DNA of 64,000 bases from an uncultured Eubacteriales bacterium (GCA_900549105.1 URND01000004.1:1-64000); one strand, 5' to 3'; shown: positions 8,601 to 16,448, counted from the stretch's first letter. Translations and numbers: made by a program. The notes: generated by a model from the letters alone, not told the origin.

Positions 8601-8696
8601 TCAGATATAGCCCAACTCCGTATCTTCCCGTAGCGGCAACCCCGTTTTGTTCTCACAAACAGGACAGCGTAACCATTCAGAATTTATTTTTGCCAT
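8601..8696 (-). pseudogene. Truncated cysteine-rich KTR-type peptide
   Basis: A 31-codon frame beginning MAKINSEWLRCPVCENKT and continuing LPLREDTEL, then stopping. I recognise the N-terminal half of the small cysteine-rich KTR family (CPxCxNKT, followed by RxDTxL and normally a second CPKC), which is common in conjugative transposons. The second zinc-binding half is missing and the sequence downstream does not match it in any frame, so this is a 3'-truncated remnant. It lies 11 bases after the flavoprotein gene. Confidence 0.55.
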
Positions 8697-8707
8697 ATCA
8701 TCCCCCA

Positions 8708-9424
8708 TTATTTCCACGGTCTGACGCCATCAAGCCAACCCTGCTCCGCCCAATACTTCCCATCAAGGTATTCGGGGGCTGATTTATGTAAGGATTTCTG
8801 CATCATACGGCAGAAGAAAAACTTAAATTTCGTAATCAAATTTGTGTGTGCAGGTTTTGTATAATCTATATGGACAAACTTTCGGGATAGCCTTTGAATC
8901 TTTCCCGTAAGCTCTGCTTGCTTCTTTTGGGAAAGTTTTTCCCAAACAATATCACTCATCAAAGCCCCAGTAAATATTCCGATTTTAGAAATCCCCCACC
9001 AAGATAAACTATGCTTCATATCTTTTGCCGCAGCCTTTGCTCCGCTGCCTAAACATTGTGTTATGATGACTGCACGCTTTCCAAACATTTCAGGAGCAGG
9101 GCGGTGTGGTATCCAGCGGTAAGCAAAATGGTCAAGAAACGCTTTCATTGCTCCTGTAGCGTGAAACACATAGGCAGGAGAGGTCATTACAATCAAGTCT
9201 GCTTCCAAAAGAGATTTATCAATTTTCTTGATATATTCAGCGTCCTTACAAGTCTTTTCACCCTTTAATATGCAGTTTAAGCAACCAATGCAGAAGTTCG
9301 AACAATCCTTTGGAAGATAATATTCTGTAATATTTGCTTTATCCTTAAATCCTGCTAAAATCATCTCTTTCAAGCGGTAGGTAACGCCGTGCTTTTCTGT
9401 TCCATTTATAACTGTAATATTCAT
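8708..9424 (-). CDS. NAD(P)H-dependent flavoprotein / iron-sulfur flavoprotein-like oxidoreductase
   Basis: A 238-residue flavodoxin-fold protein. The N-terminus ITVINGTEKHGVTYRL is the FMN phosphate-binding region of NADPH-dependent FMN reductases. CIGCLNCILKGEKTC has the spacing C-x2-C-x2-C-x7-C of the compact cysteine motif of iron-sulfur flavoproteins, so a [4Fe-4S] cluster is possible. VMTSPAYVFHATGAMKAFLDH is the conserved flavin-contact region of the family. It starts 3 bases after the stop of a TetR gene and shares its promoter, so it is probably de-repressed by the same signal, such as an electrophile or quinone. The exact substrate is unknown. Confidence 0.85.
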   Translation of the reverse strand: MNITVINGTEKHGVTYRLKEMILAGFKDKANITEYYLPKDCSNFCIGCLNCILKGEKTCKDAEYIKKIDKSLLEADLIVMTSPAYVFHATGAMKAFLDHFAYRWIPHRPAPEMFGKRAVIITQCLGSGAKAAAKDMKHSLSWWGISKIGIFTGALMSDIVWEKLSQKKQAELTGKIQRLSRKFVHIDYTKPAHTNLITKFKFFFCRMMQKSLHKSAPEYLDGKYWAEQGWLDGVRPWK

Positions 9425-9427
9425 TGA

Positions 9428-10000
9428 CTATACCTCCAAAATATCGTGTAAAACTTGTGTATGAAATATCTTACGGTTTTCCCTCTTGCTAAGATCAATC
9501 CCAAATGTCTGCGATATCGTTTCATATCGTAAGAACATTTGCTGCATAATGGTAATTAAATACAGGGTCTTTCGATTTGTTGCTGCTTCATCAAGGTCAG
9601 GGCGACAGGCGGCAACAAGCGGCAGATACGCCGCATAAGTTCTGTAAGTATTGTCACCTTCTTTCGGTGACTGCATATCGGTAAGAACAGAAATTTTGGA
9701 AACGGCATAATGTTCAAACAGAAAATCAAGTGTCATATTGCCTAGATACTCCAACTTCTCAAAGGGGGTAAGTCCCTCTGTTTTCTCCCGTATATTCTGA
9801 AACCGTTCGACCATTCCATTTATCATACGCTCAATACATTGCTCAATAAGTTTATCTTTATTTCCAAAATGATAATTCACAAGACCTAAACCAACACCTG
9901 CCCTTTTACATATTTCACGAACTGTGATTTCTTCCAAATGCTCACCGTTTTCTTCGATGAGTTCAATCGTTGCCTGTATAATTGCTTCTTTATTATCCAT
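9428..10000 (-). CDS. TetR-family repressor controlling the flavoprotein operon
   Basis: A 190-residue TetR regulator. The DNA-binding domain is DNKEAIIQATIELIEENGEH, then VREICKRAGVGLGLVNYHFGNK, with the recognition helix ending VNYHF as in the family. Start at 10000 because GAGGTACAGT precedes this ATG; the longer frame would run into the operator. Two matching TGAACA-type palindromes lie in its promoter, so autoregulation is almost certain. It is directly followed by the flavoprotein gene, and together they form a two-gene redox or xenobiotic-response operon. Confidence 0.92.
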   Translation of the reverse strand: MDNKEAIIQATIELIEENGEHLEEITVREICKRAGVGLGLVNYHFGNKDKLIEQCIERMINGMVERFQNIREKTEGLTPFEKLEYLGNMTLDFLFEHYAVSKISVLTDMQSPKEGDNTYRTYAAYLPLVAACRPDLDEAATNRKTLYLITIMQQMFLRYETISQTFGIDLSKRENRKIFHTQVLHDILEV

Positions 10001-10013
10001 ACTGTACCTCCTA

Positions 10014-10061
10014 TTGAACATTGTTCAAATGCATTATACTGAACATCGTTCAAAAAATCAA
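10014..10061 (-). promoter_or_regulatory. Promoter with two tandem operators for the tetR-flavoprotein operon
   Basis: TTGATT (10056-10061) and TATAAT (10033-10038) on the minus strand are 17 bases apart. One palindrome, TGAACA-T-CGTTCA (10040-10052), fills the spacer. A second, perfect one, TTGAACA-T-TGTTCAA (10014-10028), covers the expected start point. Centres are 25 bases apart, about two and a half helical turns. This is a clear repressor layout for the TetR gene that follows. Confidence 0.8.
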
Positions 10062-10146
10062 GAGGTTGTGACAAACGAATGGAATATGTCACATTTTTTA
10101 GTGCCAAAACGCCGTATACAAGCGGCTTACAGCGCATAGAAAATGA

Positions 10147-10172
10147 CGGGTAAGGTTTATCCCTACCCGCCA
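10147..10172 (-). terminator. Possible terminator after tnpV
   Basis: GGCGGGTA and TACCCGTC form a stem around a ten-base loop on the minus strand, followed by ATTTTC. It lies about 30 bases after the tnpV stop. The T run is short, so it is a weak candidate. Confidence 0.4.
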
Positions 10173-10202
10173 CGATTTTACGGTTGTATGCGTTACATTT
10201 CT

Positions 10203-10553
10203 CTAAGCGTAAATGATTTCTTCATTGACAATCTCCATCGCACAAGCCCGTATGTTATTCATTCTTTCAGTCCATTCTAAAGCGTTTTCCGCCTTTAACT
10301 GCTCCGTTATGCCCTGTGCCTGCTTCATGCCCTCTATGAGCCGTTCAAAGCGTTCCTGCGCCTGCCTGTCTATTTGTGCAAGGTAGGCGCCCAGCCTGCC
10401 GCTTGTGAGAAGATTGGTGTATGTAACTTTGCGGTACTCCCGCAAATACCGCAAGTGCCGCTGTCCGAAAACGCCTATCGGCTGTTCCTTTTCGGGCGGT
10501 ACGGTGGGGCAGGGGAGAATGTAATCGCCCTGTTTTTCGTATCTGCCGCCCAT
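10203..10553 (-). CDS. tnpV: TnpV-like transposon-encoded protein
   Basis: A protein of about 116 residues matching the TnpV family carried by Tn4451/CTn-type elements of Clostridia. Seen: GGRYEKQGDYILP, then PIGVFGQRHLRYLREYRK, YTNLLTSGRLGAYLAEID-like text and a C-terminal EWTERMNNIRACAMEIV, all features I recall for the family. Function in transposition is not well defined. The frame runs upstream without a stop into a piece of another gene (see the ydbC remnant), so the natural N-terminus has been replaced. The internal ATG at 10553 lacks a clear SD, so expression is doubtful. Confidence 0.7.
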   Translation of the reverse strand: MGGRYEKQGDYILPCPTVPPEKEQPIGVFGQRHLRYLREYRKVTYTNLLTSGRLGAYLAQIDRQAQERFERLIEGMKQAQGITEQLKAENALEWTERMNNIRACAMEIVNEEIIYA

Positions 10554-10640
10554 TTCCTCATGCGCTGGAGCCCAATCCCAAATATCGTATTTAGGAATTC
10601 CTCCATTCCATGAAATTAGATTTAATTCCTTAATCTAGCC
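10554..10640 (-). pseudogene. Remnant of a YdbC/PC4-like gene fused in frame to tnpV
   Basis: Reading in the tnpV frame upstream of its Met gives KG-stop-IKELNLISWNGG, then IPKYDIWDWAPAHEEMG. This is the C-terminal half of the YdbC (PC4 coactivator-like) family, where KGWKKELNLISWNG and PKYDIRDWxPEHEKMGKG are typical. A TAG replaces the expected Trp codon TGG and the end of the gene is missing; sequence passes straight into TnpV at the shared residues MG. It marks a deletion joining two mobile-element genes. Confidence 0.6.
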
Positions 10641-10652
10641 TTTTGCTATTAT

Positions 10653-10724
10653 TCACCATACAATATTCGAATAATCACTATTACCTAAGAAACCTTTTCT
10701 GCTATATCCTTCTTTTTTACTCAT
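10653..10724 (-). CDS. Short ORF with strong ribosome binding site (23 residues)
   Basis: ATG at 10724 is preceded by AAAGGAGG at ideal distance. The peptide starts MSKKEGYSRKGFLGNSDY and stops after 23 codons. The GYSRKGF pattern recalls the start of small repeat proteins (GxSxxGFFGxxxYYD) seen in Clostridia, so it may be a truncated copy whose 3' end was lost at the junction with the ydbC remnant. Alternatively it is a genuine micro-ORF. Not decidable here. Confidence 0.4.
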   Translation of the reverse strand: MSKKEGYSRKGFLGNSDYSNIVW

Positions 10725-10874
10725 TATCGTATCCTCCTTTAAAAGAGCTGCTCCTTTTTATCTGGTCATAATATATCAAAAAAGATGACCGATAAAAATG
10801 CGACGAAAACATGTTCGTTTTTTCTTTTTGACTTTCACATTTCATGGGTGATATGAAGAATTTTCTGATTTAAG

Positions 10875-10900
10875 CAAAAAAGCAGGACCAAAGTCTTGCT
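10875..10900 (-). terminator. Rho-independent terminator
   Basis: On the minus strand AGCAAGAC-TTTG-GTCCTGCT forms a stem with one mismatch, followed by six T residues. It ends the membrane-protein gene at 10920-11378. Confidence 0.65.
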
Positions 10901-10919
10901 CAGTTCGACATATTGGAAT

Positions 10920-11378
10920 TTATATTATACTCTTTCGGATAGTCTCTAAAATGTCCTTCTCGCTTTCCTTGCCATAAGCGTAAAGAGTAACAGTCACTTC
11001 TGTGCCGTCTTTTAATTTCAATGTATGGAAGAAACAATCACCAGAAATAATTCCATCGCCCTTATGAAATTTGCTTTCAATGGAACGGATTTCATCTAAC
11101 CGTATAACAGTCTTTTGCAAAACCATTTTTCCGTTTTTATCGGCACCTCTTGGAAAAGTGATTTTATCTGCATCTATAACCAAGGTACGGCTTTTGTCGG
11201 CAAGATAACAAGTGAGAAAAAGGATGCTCATTAGAGCGCCAAACATAGTCAGGCCAATTTGTAAACCTACGTTGGGGATATTAGCAACAATGAAAATAAC
11301 ACCCATTCCGAGCATTGCTACACTAATAAAAGTTAAGATGGCTAACCATTTTGTTGCACGGGATATGTATCTTTTCAT
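10920..11378 (-). CDS. Small membrane protein with two TM helices and a PH-like C-terminal domain
   Basis: About 152 residues. Two hydrophobic segments (WLAILTFISVAMLGMGVIFI, and a second around residues 43-62) are followed by a soluble domain with TLVIDADKITFPRG and a DEIRSIES...LKLKDGTEVTVTLYAYG pattern, which looks like the bacterial PH-like beta-barrel found after two membrane helices. Start at 11378 (MKRYISRATKW) follows GAAAGGC; upstream codons have no SD. Single-gene unit with its own terminator. Function unknown. Confidence 0.65.
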   Translation of the reverse strand: MKRYISRATKWLAILTFISVAMLGMGVIFIVANIPNVGLQIGLTMFGALMSILFLTCYLADKSRTLVIDADKITFPRGADKNGKMVLQKTVIRLDEIRSIESKFHKGDGIISGDCFFHTLKLKDGTEVTVTLYAYGKESEKDILETIRKSII

Positions 11379-11535
11379 TTGTAAACAGCCTTTCTCGAAT
11401 TCGATTTTATCTAACAGTATTATATTTGGAAAGGTATAAAAAATCAACCTTTGTTCCTAGTATATACGCTTCTAATATAGATACCAAAAGCACAAATAAT
11501 ATGACACATGACCACTAGTCGTGTGACAACGATTT

Positions 11536-11781
11536 CTATGCCAGGATGGAGATGTCGTTGCGCTGACTAATATTGCAATTTCTCTCAAAAAATACAGAAG
11601 TAAAGATGTAGGCCAACATTTTCTCTTGTTTGTCTGCAAAGAACCCGTTCCTATACTTGACATAATTGAACCAAACCCAGGTAATTATTGAGGTATTCGG
11701 TTGAACGCCTCTGAACCTATACATAAAGTTCTTCAACAAGCTATGATAGCTGTTAATATGATTGATGCTGTAGGCATATTC
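11536..11781 (-). pseudogene. IS1595-type transposase C-terminal remnant
   Basis: Read on the minus strand, the first frame gives INSYHSLLKNFMYRFRGV; a frame shift leads to STEYLNNYL and then back to VWFNYVKYRN. This is the characteristic end of IS1595-family transposases (INxxHSxLKxxxxRFRGVxTKYLxNYLxWF). At least two frame shifts and no N-terminal half, so it is dead. The 160 bases around it contain no other gene. Confidence 0.65.
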
Positions 11782-11912
11782 AATCTCCTATTTCATGTTT
11801 ATACTTTTATTGCAGGAGATTGCAAGATATGTTACGAGTAATCAATCAAAATCACCCATGAAGTGTGAAAGCTTTTTTCTTTTTGAAGAATAGAACATTC
11901 GAAAGTAATCCA

Positions 11913-12908
11913 TCACTCTCCCAAATACTGCCTGAGCAACCGGGTAATTTCCCGATTCATCCGTTCCAGCACTTCTTCCGGCGACACAATTTTCACACCT
12001 TCTCCCAGGGAAAAGACCCATCCGAGAAACTGATTGCTGACACGAACATCCACATTTACTGTAAAGTGATTCTCGTCTTCCGGAATCATCATCACATCTT
12101 TTCCAAACCGGTCAATAATCACTCCGGCAAGGTTATTTTCCACCCGAAGTTTCACTTTCTGTTCTTCTCCGCCAAACATGCCAAAACTTTTTTTCGCATA
12201 ATCCGCCATATCCAGCCTTTTAAAGTATTGTTTACCTTCTCTTTTTTCCCCGGACATCTGGATATGTAGCATCTTATCCACCCGGTAATGCTTGATTTTC
12301 CCGGCATCAGAGTCATATCCTACGAGATAATAATTCTCATCATTCCACGAAAGCCCCCAGGGACTGATATGATACCAGGCTCCATTATGACGAAGCTCCA
12401 TTTCTTTTTTCACATTCCACTGAAAATACTGAAATCTAATCTTCTTATTTTCGGAAATAGCATTGTGAATGGCATCCACCGTATAATAAATGCTCTCATT
12501 CATTGTCTTGATTCTCCCGGAAACGTATACCTGCCGCTGCAGCTTCATCGCCTCATATTTGCTGACCAGCTGCTCCAATTTTTTAATCAGGGCGTTAGTC
12601 TTCCGTTCTGTTATAAATTTCGACGACTGGATGGCATCTACCAAAAGTTTCAGTTCCGCCAGTTCAAACGGGCGGCTTACCACATGATAATGATAGCGGT
12701 TTCCCACTGGCTCGCCTGCCACCTCAATTCCCAATGCTTCAAGGTCCCGCAAATCAGTATAAATGCTCTTACGATCTGCCGTGATTTCATATTCTTTCAA
12801 AGCAGACATAATCTCCGGCATAGTTATATAATGATCATCATCTGTTTTTGCCAGCATAATCTGTGCAAGACGGTACAATTTGAATTTCTGGTTCATTCCC
12901 TTTGGCAT
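11913..12908 (-). CDS. WYL-domain transcriptional regulator (YafY/DeoR-like)
   Basis: A 331-residue regulator. Residues about 8-75 form a winged helix (KLYRLAQIMLAK, then SALKEYEITADRKSIYTDLRDL), typical of HTH_11 proteins. Residues about 140-225 are the WYL domain (KKIRFQYFQWNV, then YHISPWGLSWNDENYYLVGYD, with the W-x-x-x-Y-x-L core), which binds ligands or nucleic acid. The C-terminal 80 residues are the WCX extension. WYL regulators often sit near defence loci, and here a defence island begins about 1.6 kb away, but a direct link is not shown. Good SD (GGAGG). Confidence 0.9.
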   Translation of the reverse strand: MPKGMNQKFKLYRLAQIMLAKTDDDHYITMPEIMSALKEYEITADRKSIYTDLRDLEALGIEVAGEPVGNRYHYHVVSRPFELAELKLLVDAIQSSKFITERKTNALIKKLEQLVSKYEAMKLQRQVYVSGRIKTMNESIYYTVDAIHNAISENKKIRFQYFQWNVKKEMELRHNGAWYHISPWGLSWNDENYYLVGYDSDAGKIKHYRVDKMLHIQMSGEKREGKQYFKRLDMADYAKKSFGMFGGEEQKVKLRVENNLAGVIIDRFGKDVMMIPEDENHFTVNVDVRVSNQFLGWVFSLGEGVKIVSPEEVLERMNREITRLLRQYLGE

Positions 12909-13041
12909 AACACTTTTCCTCCATTCAGGACATTGTTTTATACTTATAAAGCATTATAACACAGATGGGAAAAATATCGTACAGCAACCCAAACTTCTAT
13001 AAATTATTTGCCGCATATCCAGGCTTTCCAAGCCCTTCCGG

Positions 13042-13143
13042 TTAATCTTCCAGCCACTCCAGGTAATCCGCTTCACTGGCAAAAAGCTGATATCCGCCGT
13101 CTACATATCCCATATAACCATTTTCTGTATTGTATCCTTTCAT
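13042..13143 (-). CDS. Conserved 33-residue small protein
   Basis: MKGYNTENGYMGYVDGGYQ followed by LFASEADYLEWLED. ATG at 13143 is preceded by AAAGGAGCG at good spacing. I recall similar tiny proteins (MKGYNTxxGYMGYVxGxYxLFASExDYxE) in Lachnospiraceae, so it is likely real. No known function; acidic C-terminus, aromatic-rich. The open frame extends upstream to 13425 but this is the only start with an SD. Confidence 0.6.
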   Translation of the reverse strand: MKGYNTENGYMGYVDGGYQLFASEADYLEWLED

Positions 13144-13300
13144 TGCCCTTCGCTCCTTTACTTTACTGTTCTCTGTTATACATAATGTAAAAGATAAGGT
13201 GTCCGATAAAAATACCACCTTGTTTAAAACGAAGGATATCACATTATAGAAAGTATTCAGCATACTTGGCGTATCCCGCCGAGTGGTTCTGGGATATGAA

Positions 13301-13378
13301 AAAGAATCCCGGGCTTCGGCAACAGGCAGGAATGACCGCGGCCACCTGTTCTGCAATATCGAAGCCCAGGAAAGAATC
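13301..13378. repeat. Large imperfect hairpin in a gene-free stretch
   Basis: The interval 13144-13506 holds no convincing gene. Within it GGGCTTCG (13311-13318) pairs with CGAAGCCC (13360-13367), flanked by AAGAATCCC and GGAAAGAATC, and an inner pair GCAACAGGCAGG with CCACCTGTTCTGC extends the stem. It could be a structured RNA, a MITE-like insertion or a remnant of a mobile element end. No T run follows, so it is not a simple terminator. Confidence 0.45.
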
Positions 13379-13506
13379 AAAAAAATATAGCTATAATCCC
13401 CATCATTCAGGAAATGCTGGGACAACTTTAATCAGAAAACAGAGCTGTCCTCCTTAGCATAGCTGTCAAGTGTAGTTCTATCAATAATTCTTCCTGTCTG
13501 GACATT

Positions 13507-13848
13507 CTAGTCCCATCTCTTCCATACATCCGGCTGATAGCCAAGTGTTGATTTCTTTCCATTTCGGACAACCGGAGTCTTAATCACCTGCGGATTCTCA
13601 AGAATCTTCTCCAGCTTATCCTCATCAGCAATATACTTAATAATTGCAAGTGTGTCCTGATCCTTACCTTCCCAGTTGACCATATTTTCCAGACCACCAT
13701 TTGCCTGGGCAACAGAGGTAAATTCACCTTTACTCATACCCTTTTCTTTCATATTGATAAACTGATACTTGATACCACGCTCTTTAAAATAGCGTTCTGC
13801 TTTTTTCGTATCATTACATTTCTTCGTTCCAAAAATCTGTATATTCAC
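13507..13848 (-). CDS. ArsC/Spx-family thioredoxin-fold protein
   Basis: A 113-residue protein of the arsenate reductase (ArsC)/YffB/Spx family. Seen: IQIFGTKKCNDTKKAERYF, where Cys10 stands alone (CxxT, not the redox CxxC of Spx), and the C-terminal VIKTPVVRNGKKSTLGY, which contains the cis-Pro loop TPVV. Family members reduce arsenate or bind RNA polymerase; which applies here is unclear. The start is GTG at 13848 with an AGGAGG SD. Seventeen bases downstream of a metallopeptidase gene, probably co-transcribed. Confidence 0.85.
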   Translation of the reverse strand: MNIQIFGTKKCNDTKKAERYFKERGIKYQFINMKEKGMSKGEFTSVAQANGGLENMVNWEGKDQDTLAIIKYIADEDKLEKILENPQVIKTPVVRNGKKSTLGYQPDVWKRWD

Positions 13849-13864
13849 ACTAATCTACCTCCTC

Positions 13865-14422
13865 TTATCTCTGTCTCCGCATAATATTGCTTCCTTCTTC
13901 CTTCAACCACTTGACTGAATTTTTATAATCCGGAAGCACCTTCTCCACTTCACTCCAAAACGCCTTAGAATGATTCATCTCTTTCCTATGGCACAATTCA
14001 TGAACCACAACGTAATCAATGACTTCTACCGGGGTCAGCATCAGAAGACAATTGAAATTCAGATTTCCTTTGCTGCTGCAGCTTCCCCATCTGCTTTTCT
14101 GATTTCGAATTGTTATACGACCATAATCAACACCAATAAGTTTCGCAAAATATGCAGTTCTTTCAGGAATATATTTTAATGCCTTATCTGCAAGCTCACG
14201 AATCTCCTCATTCGTCAATGGCTCTACTTCCATAGCATCATATGCGGCCTTCTTTTCCCTAATCTGCTCAACATGTTTTAGTATCCAAGCCTCCTTTTCC
14301 TTAAGGATTCGCTCAATATCCTTCTGAGATGCACGCCTTGGTGCTCTTACTGTTACCGACAGGTCAGAATTCACCTGGATAGCCACAGTTTTTCTATTTG
14401 ATCTAATCACCGCAACCTCCAT
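13865..14422 (-). CDS. YgjP-type zinc metallopeptidase (DUF45)
   Basis: A 185-residue M48-like peptidase domain. Seen: [20 protein letters not shown] and [18 protein letters not shown], the family's two signatures, the latter carrying the HExxH zinc site (HELCH) with a third ligand region just after. YgjP proteins are often linked to type I restriction systems, and this gene sits directly beside a defence island. Start with a GGAGG SD. Catalytic role in the cell is not established. Confidence 0.9.
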   Translation of the reverse strand: MEVAVIRSNRKTVAIQVNSDLSVTVRAPRRASQKDIERILKEKEAWILKHVEQIREKKAAYDAMEVEPLTNEEIRELADKALKYIPERTAYFAKLIGVDYGRITIRNQKSRWGSCSSKGNLNFNCLLMLTPVEVIDYVVVHELCHRKEMNHSKAFWSEVEKVLPDYKNSVKWLKEEGSNIMRRQR

Positions 14423-14554
14423 AGTGCGCCTCCTTCTATAATCTTAAACTTATTTTTTCTATTAGTAATATATCTGCCGGAAGCCACTCCTTTATGATTC
14501 TTTGCACACTAAAAGCACCTACATCTCTGCAAGCGCTCCGTTCTTATTGTGTAT

Positions 14555-15349
14555 TCATTTGCACAGCTGATCTTCCAACCGATTCCTTGTATGCTTCACA
14601 CAAGTTTTCCAAAGCTTCTTTCCAAAATAATCTACAAGGAATTCTGGAAAAGCACTCAGAATGAACACCCCACTCTGAACAGTTTCGTTCTCTTCACAAA
14701 TATAGATATGATATGGACTTGCCGTCACCAAATACTGCTCATAAGAAACAACATCTGCCTGCCCTAACAGACAAGATATCCTCATTGCAAATATATCTAT
14801 GATTTCTTTCCAAGTATTAAAATCATAATCCCTGAAATGCGGATTAAAGGTACGCGCAGAAGAAACATTCTTGTATTTTACCAAATCTTCAATTGTCACA
14901 AAGCAAGTGTTAGGTTGCCCACATATTCCCGGTTCAAAATCTCTTAATGCCTCAACCATCGGATAGCTGATATACAACTTTCCATTTTCTGTCTCATTAT
15001 CAAAGCTTTCAAGCATCTCATTAATTACATCTCCATCGTCTGCTTTTCCTAAATTCGTTTGATGTGCATCGTAATCAAAGAAAAGGTATACTTCCGAAAA
15101 ATCATCCCTTGATAAGCCCATAAGCTGCTTTCTGATTTCCTTATTACTTTCCCTCAAGACCTCGATAATATCCGTATCAAAATCATCCGCTTTAAGTTTC
15201 TTCCAGAGCATATAAATATTCTCTCCAGCAGGAAGTGTAATAATCTTAAAGTTCCCATGGGTAAAAAACACCTTTGAAATATTATCAATGACCTGCGGTT
15301 CTCTGACCTCTCCTTCAACTATAAATGCCTTATAGTCCTTATCTGCCAT
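14555..15349 (-). CDS. Toprim-type nuclease partner of the ATPase (RloB/AriB-like)
   Basis: A 264-residue protein. The N-terminus KDYKAFIVEGEVREPQVID holds a Glu in the position of the Toprim catalytic Glu, and VYLFFDYDAHQTN supplies the DxD motif, so a Toprim or RloB-like nuclease fold is likely. The start at 15349 lies within the end of the upstream ATPase gene (11-base overlap), implying translational coupling. ATPase + separate Toprim pairs are known in PARIS (AriA/AriB) and RloA/RloB-type anti-phage modules, in which the ATPase senses infection and releases the nuclease. Which family this belongs to is not settled from reading. Confidence 0.7.
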   Translation of the reverse strand: MADKDYKAFIVEGEVREPQVIDNISKVFFTHGNFKIITLPAGENIYMLWKKLKADDFDTDIIEVLRESNKEIRKQLMGLSRDDFSEVYLFFDYDAHQTNLGKADDGDVINEMLESFDNETENGKLYISYPMVEALRDFEPGICGQPNTCFVTIEDLVKYKNVSSARTFNPHFRDYDFNTWKEIIDIFAMRISCLLGQADVVSYEQYLVTASPYHIYICEENETVQSGVFILSAFPEFLVDYFGKKLWKTCVKHTRNRLEDQLCK

Positions 15350-16448
15350 TGAATGCACCTGCTTTATACATTTTCTGAAGATTATGTGCCTGTCGAAGTT
15401 CCTTTTCAGTGAGTTCCGAAATTGCTTTGATGCTATTATTCTCAAGCAGGAAGTAACAATCCGGCCTGAGAAGATCATTGCTCATAAGATCCGTATTATG
15501 CGTGGTTGTAAATATCTGAACCCCATGTATTCTTTTGAGTCTCTTCTGTACTGACTCCGATAATTCATAATGATAAAATGCATCAAACTCATCTATAAAA
15601 ACAAATGATGCTTTTTCCATACGGATATACCAGTAATAGAACAGCGCAAGGGATCGTGTTCCCGTAGAAGCAATCTTAAAGAAGTCTGCATCCTTATTAT
15701 CAAAGTGACAATAAACAGCTTTTCTTCCATCAACCTCGCATCCATACAATTCGTACTCAATATCATTTTCTTTTAAGAATTCCTGGAAGTCCTGTACTTT
15801 TCCGCTATTAACAATTCCCTCGGCAATGCTCTCGGATCCATTCATAAATCCTTCATAGCCTCGGCTGTCCAGCGAATAGAACAACAGCATGCGCTCAACA
15901 AAATCAATAAATTTCTTGAATACCTGATTCTGCTCATTATCCGTAAGAATTGAATTGCTATTCACATATTTCACTCGCGAAATCGGGCTTTCATTCTTAA
16001 TTGAAGCATTTAGAGTATCTGAACCTTCAAGCAAAGTAAAGCCATCCCTTGTTAGAAAATCAAAAAATATAACCTCTTTTCCATCAATTGACAAACTCTC
16101 GCTCTTCAAAGTATTCACATCTGTTTTGCTGTACTTATAAATAACTTCGTGTTCATCAAACACAAAAGTATATTCAAACTCTGCAAACGATTTTCTTCCA
16201 CTCATATTAAGATAGAAGTCATAGCTTTGGAGAAGCTTCTGCTTTTCTGTCAAATGAGTAATAATATCAAATATGGCCAATCCAAGATTTGATTTACCAC
16301 AGCTGTTAATACCGTAGATAATTCCTTTGGCAACACAACTATTCTCAATAATTTCTGAATTAAAACTATAATTGCTCGGTGAGCCTATATCTAACGTGAG
16401 CTTATCCTTAAAACCTTTGAAGTTTTCAACACTGAATTTCTTTAACAT
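15339..16448 (-). CDS. AAA/ABC-type ATPase of a two-gene defence system (RloA/AriA-like)
   Basis: A 369-residue SMC/ABC-like ATPase. MLKKFSVENFKGFKDKLTLD is the usual N-terminus of AAA_15/21 proteins; GIIYGINSCGKSNLG is the Walker A loop; KASFVFIDEFDAFYHYELS is Walker B with the D-loop; IFTTTHNTDLM is the H-switch. The central insertion is variable. Start at 16448 follows GGAGATTATC; codons upstream lack an SD. Paired with a Toprim-like gene by overlap. Known relatives detect phage proteins. It lies in AT-rich DNA with mobile-element fragments on one side. Confidence 0.82.
   Translation of the reverse strand: MLKKFSVENFKGFKDKLTLDIGSPSNYSFNSEIIENSCVAKGIIYGINSCGKSNLGLAIFDIITHLTEKQKLLQSYDFYLNMSGRKSFAEFEYTFVFDEHEVIYKYSKTDVNTLKSESLSIDGKEVIFFDFLTRDGFTLLEGSDTLNASIKNESPISRVKYVNSNSILTDNEQNQVFKKFIDFVERMLLFYSLDSRGYEGFMNGSESIAEGIVNSGKVQDFQEFLKENDIEYELYGCEVDGRKAVYCHFDNKDADFFKIASTGTRSLALFYYWYIRMEKASFVFIDEFDAFYHYELSESVQKRLKRIHGVQIFTTTHNTDLMSNDLLRPDCYFLLENNSIKAISELTEKELRQAHNLQKMYKAGAFNGR

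Noticed and set aside
8432..8656. 74-residue minus-strand open frame between the AraC-GNAT gene and the KTR remnant
   Set aside because: No ribosome binding site, overlaps the start of the AraC-GNAT gene and shows no domain; the recognisable reading in this stretch is the KTR fragment in another frame.
13144..13425. Upstream extension of the 33-residue protein to a 127-residue frame
   Set aside because: The extra part covers the large hairpin, has no ribosome binding site and no protein-like composition.
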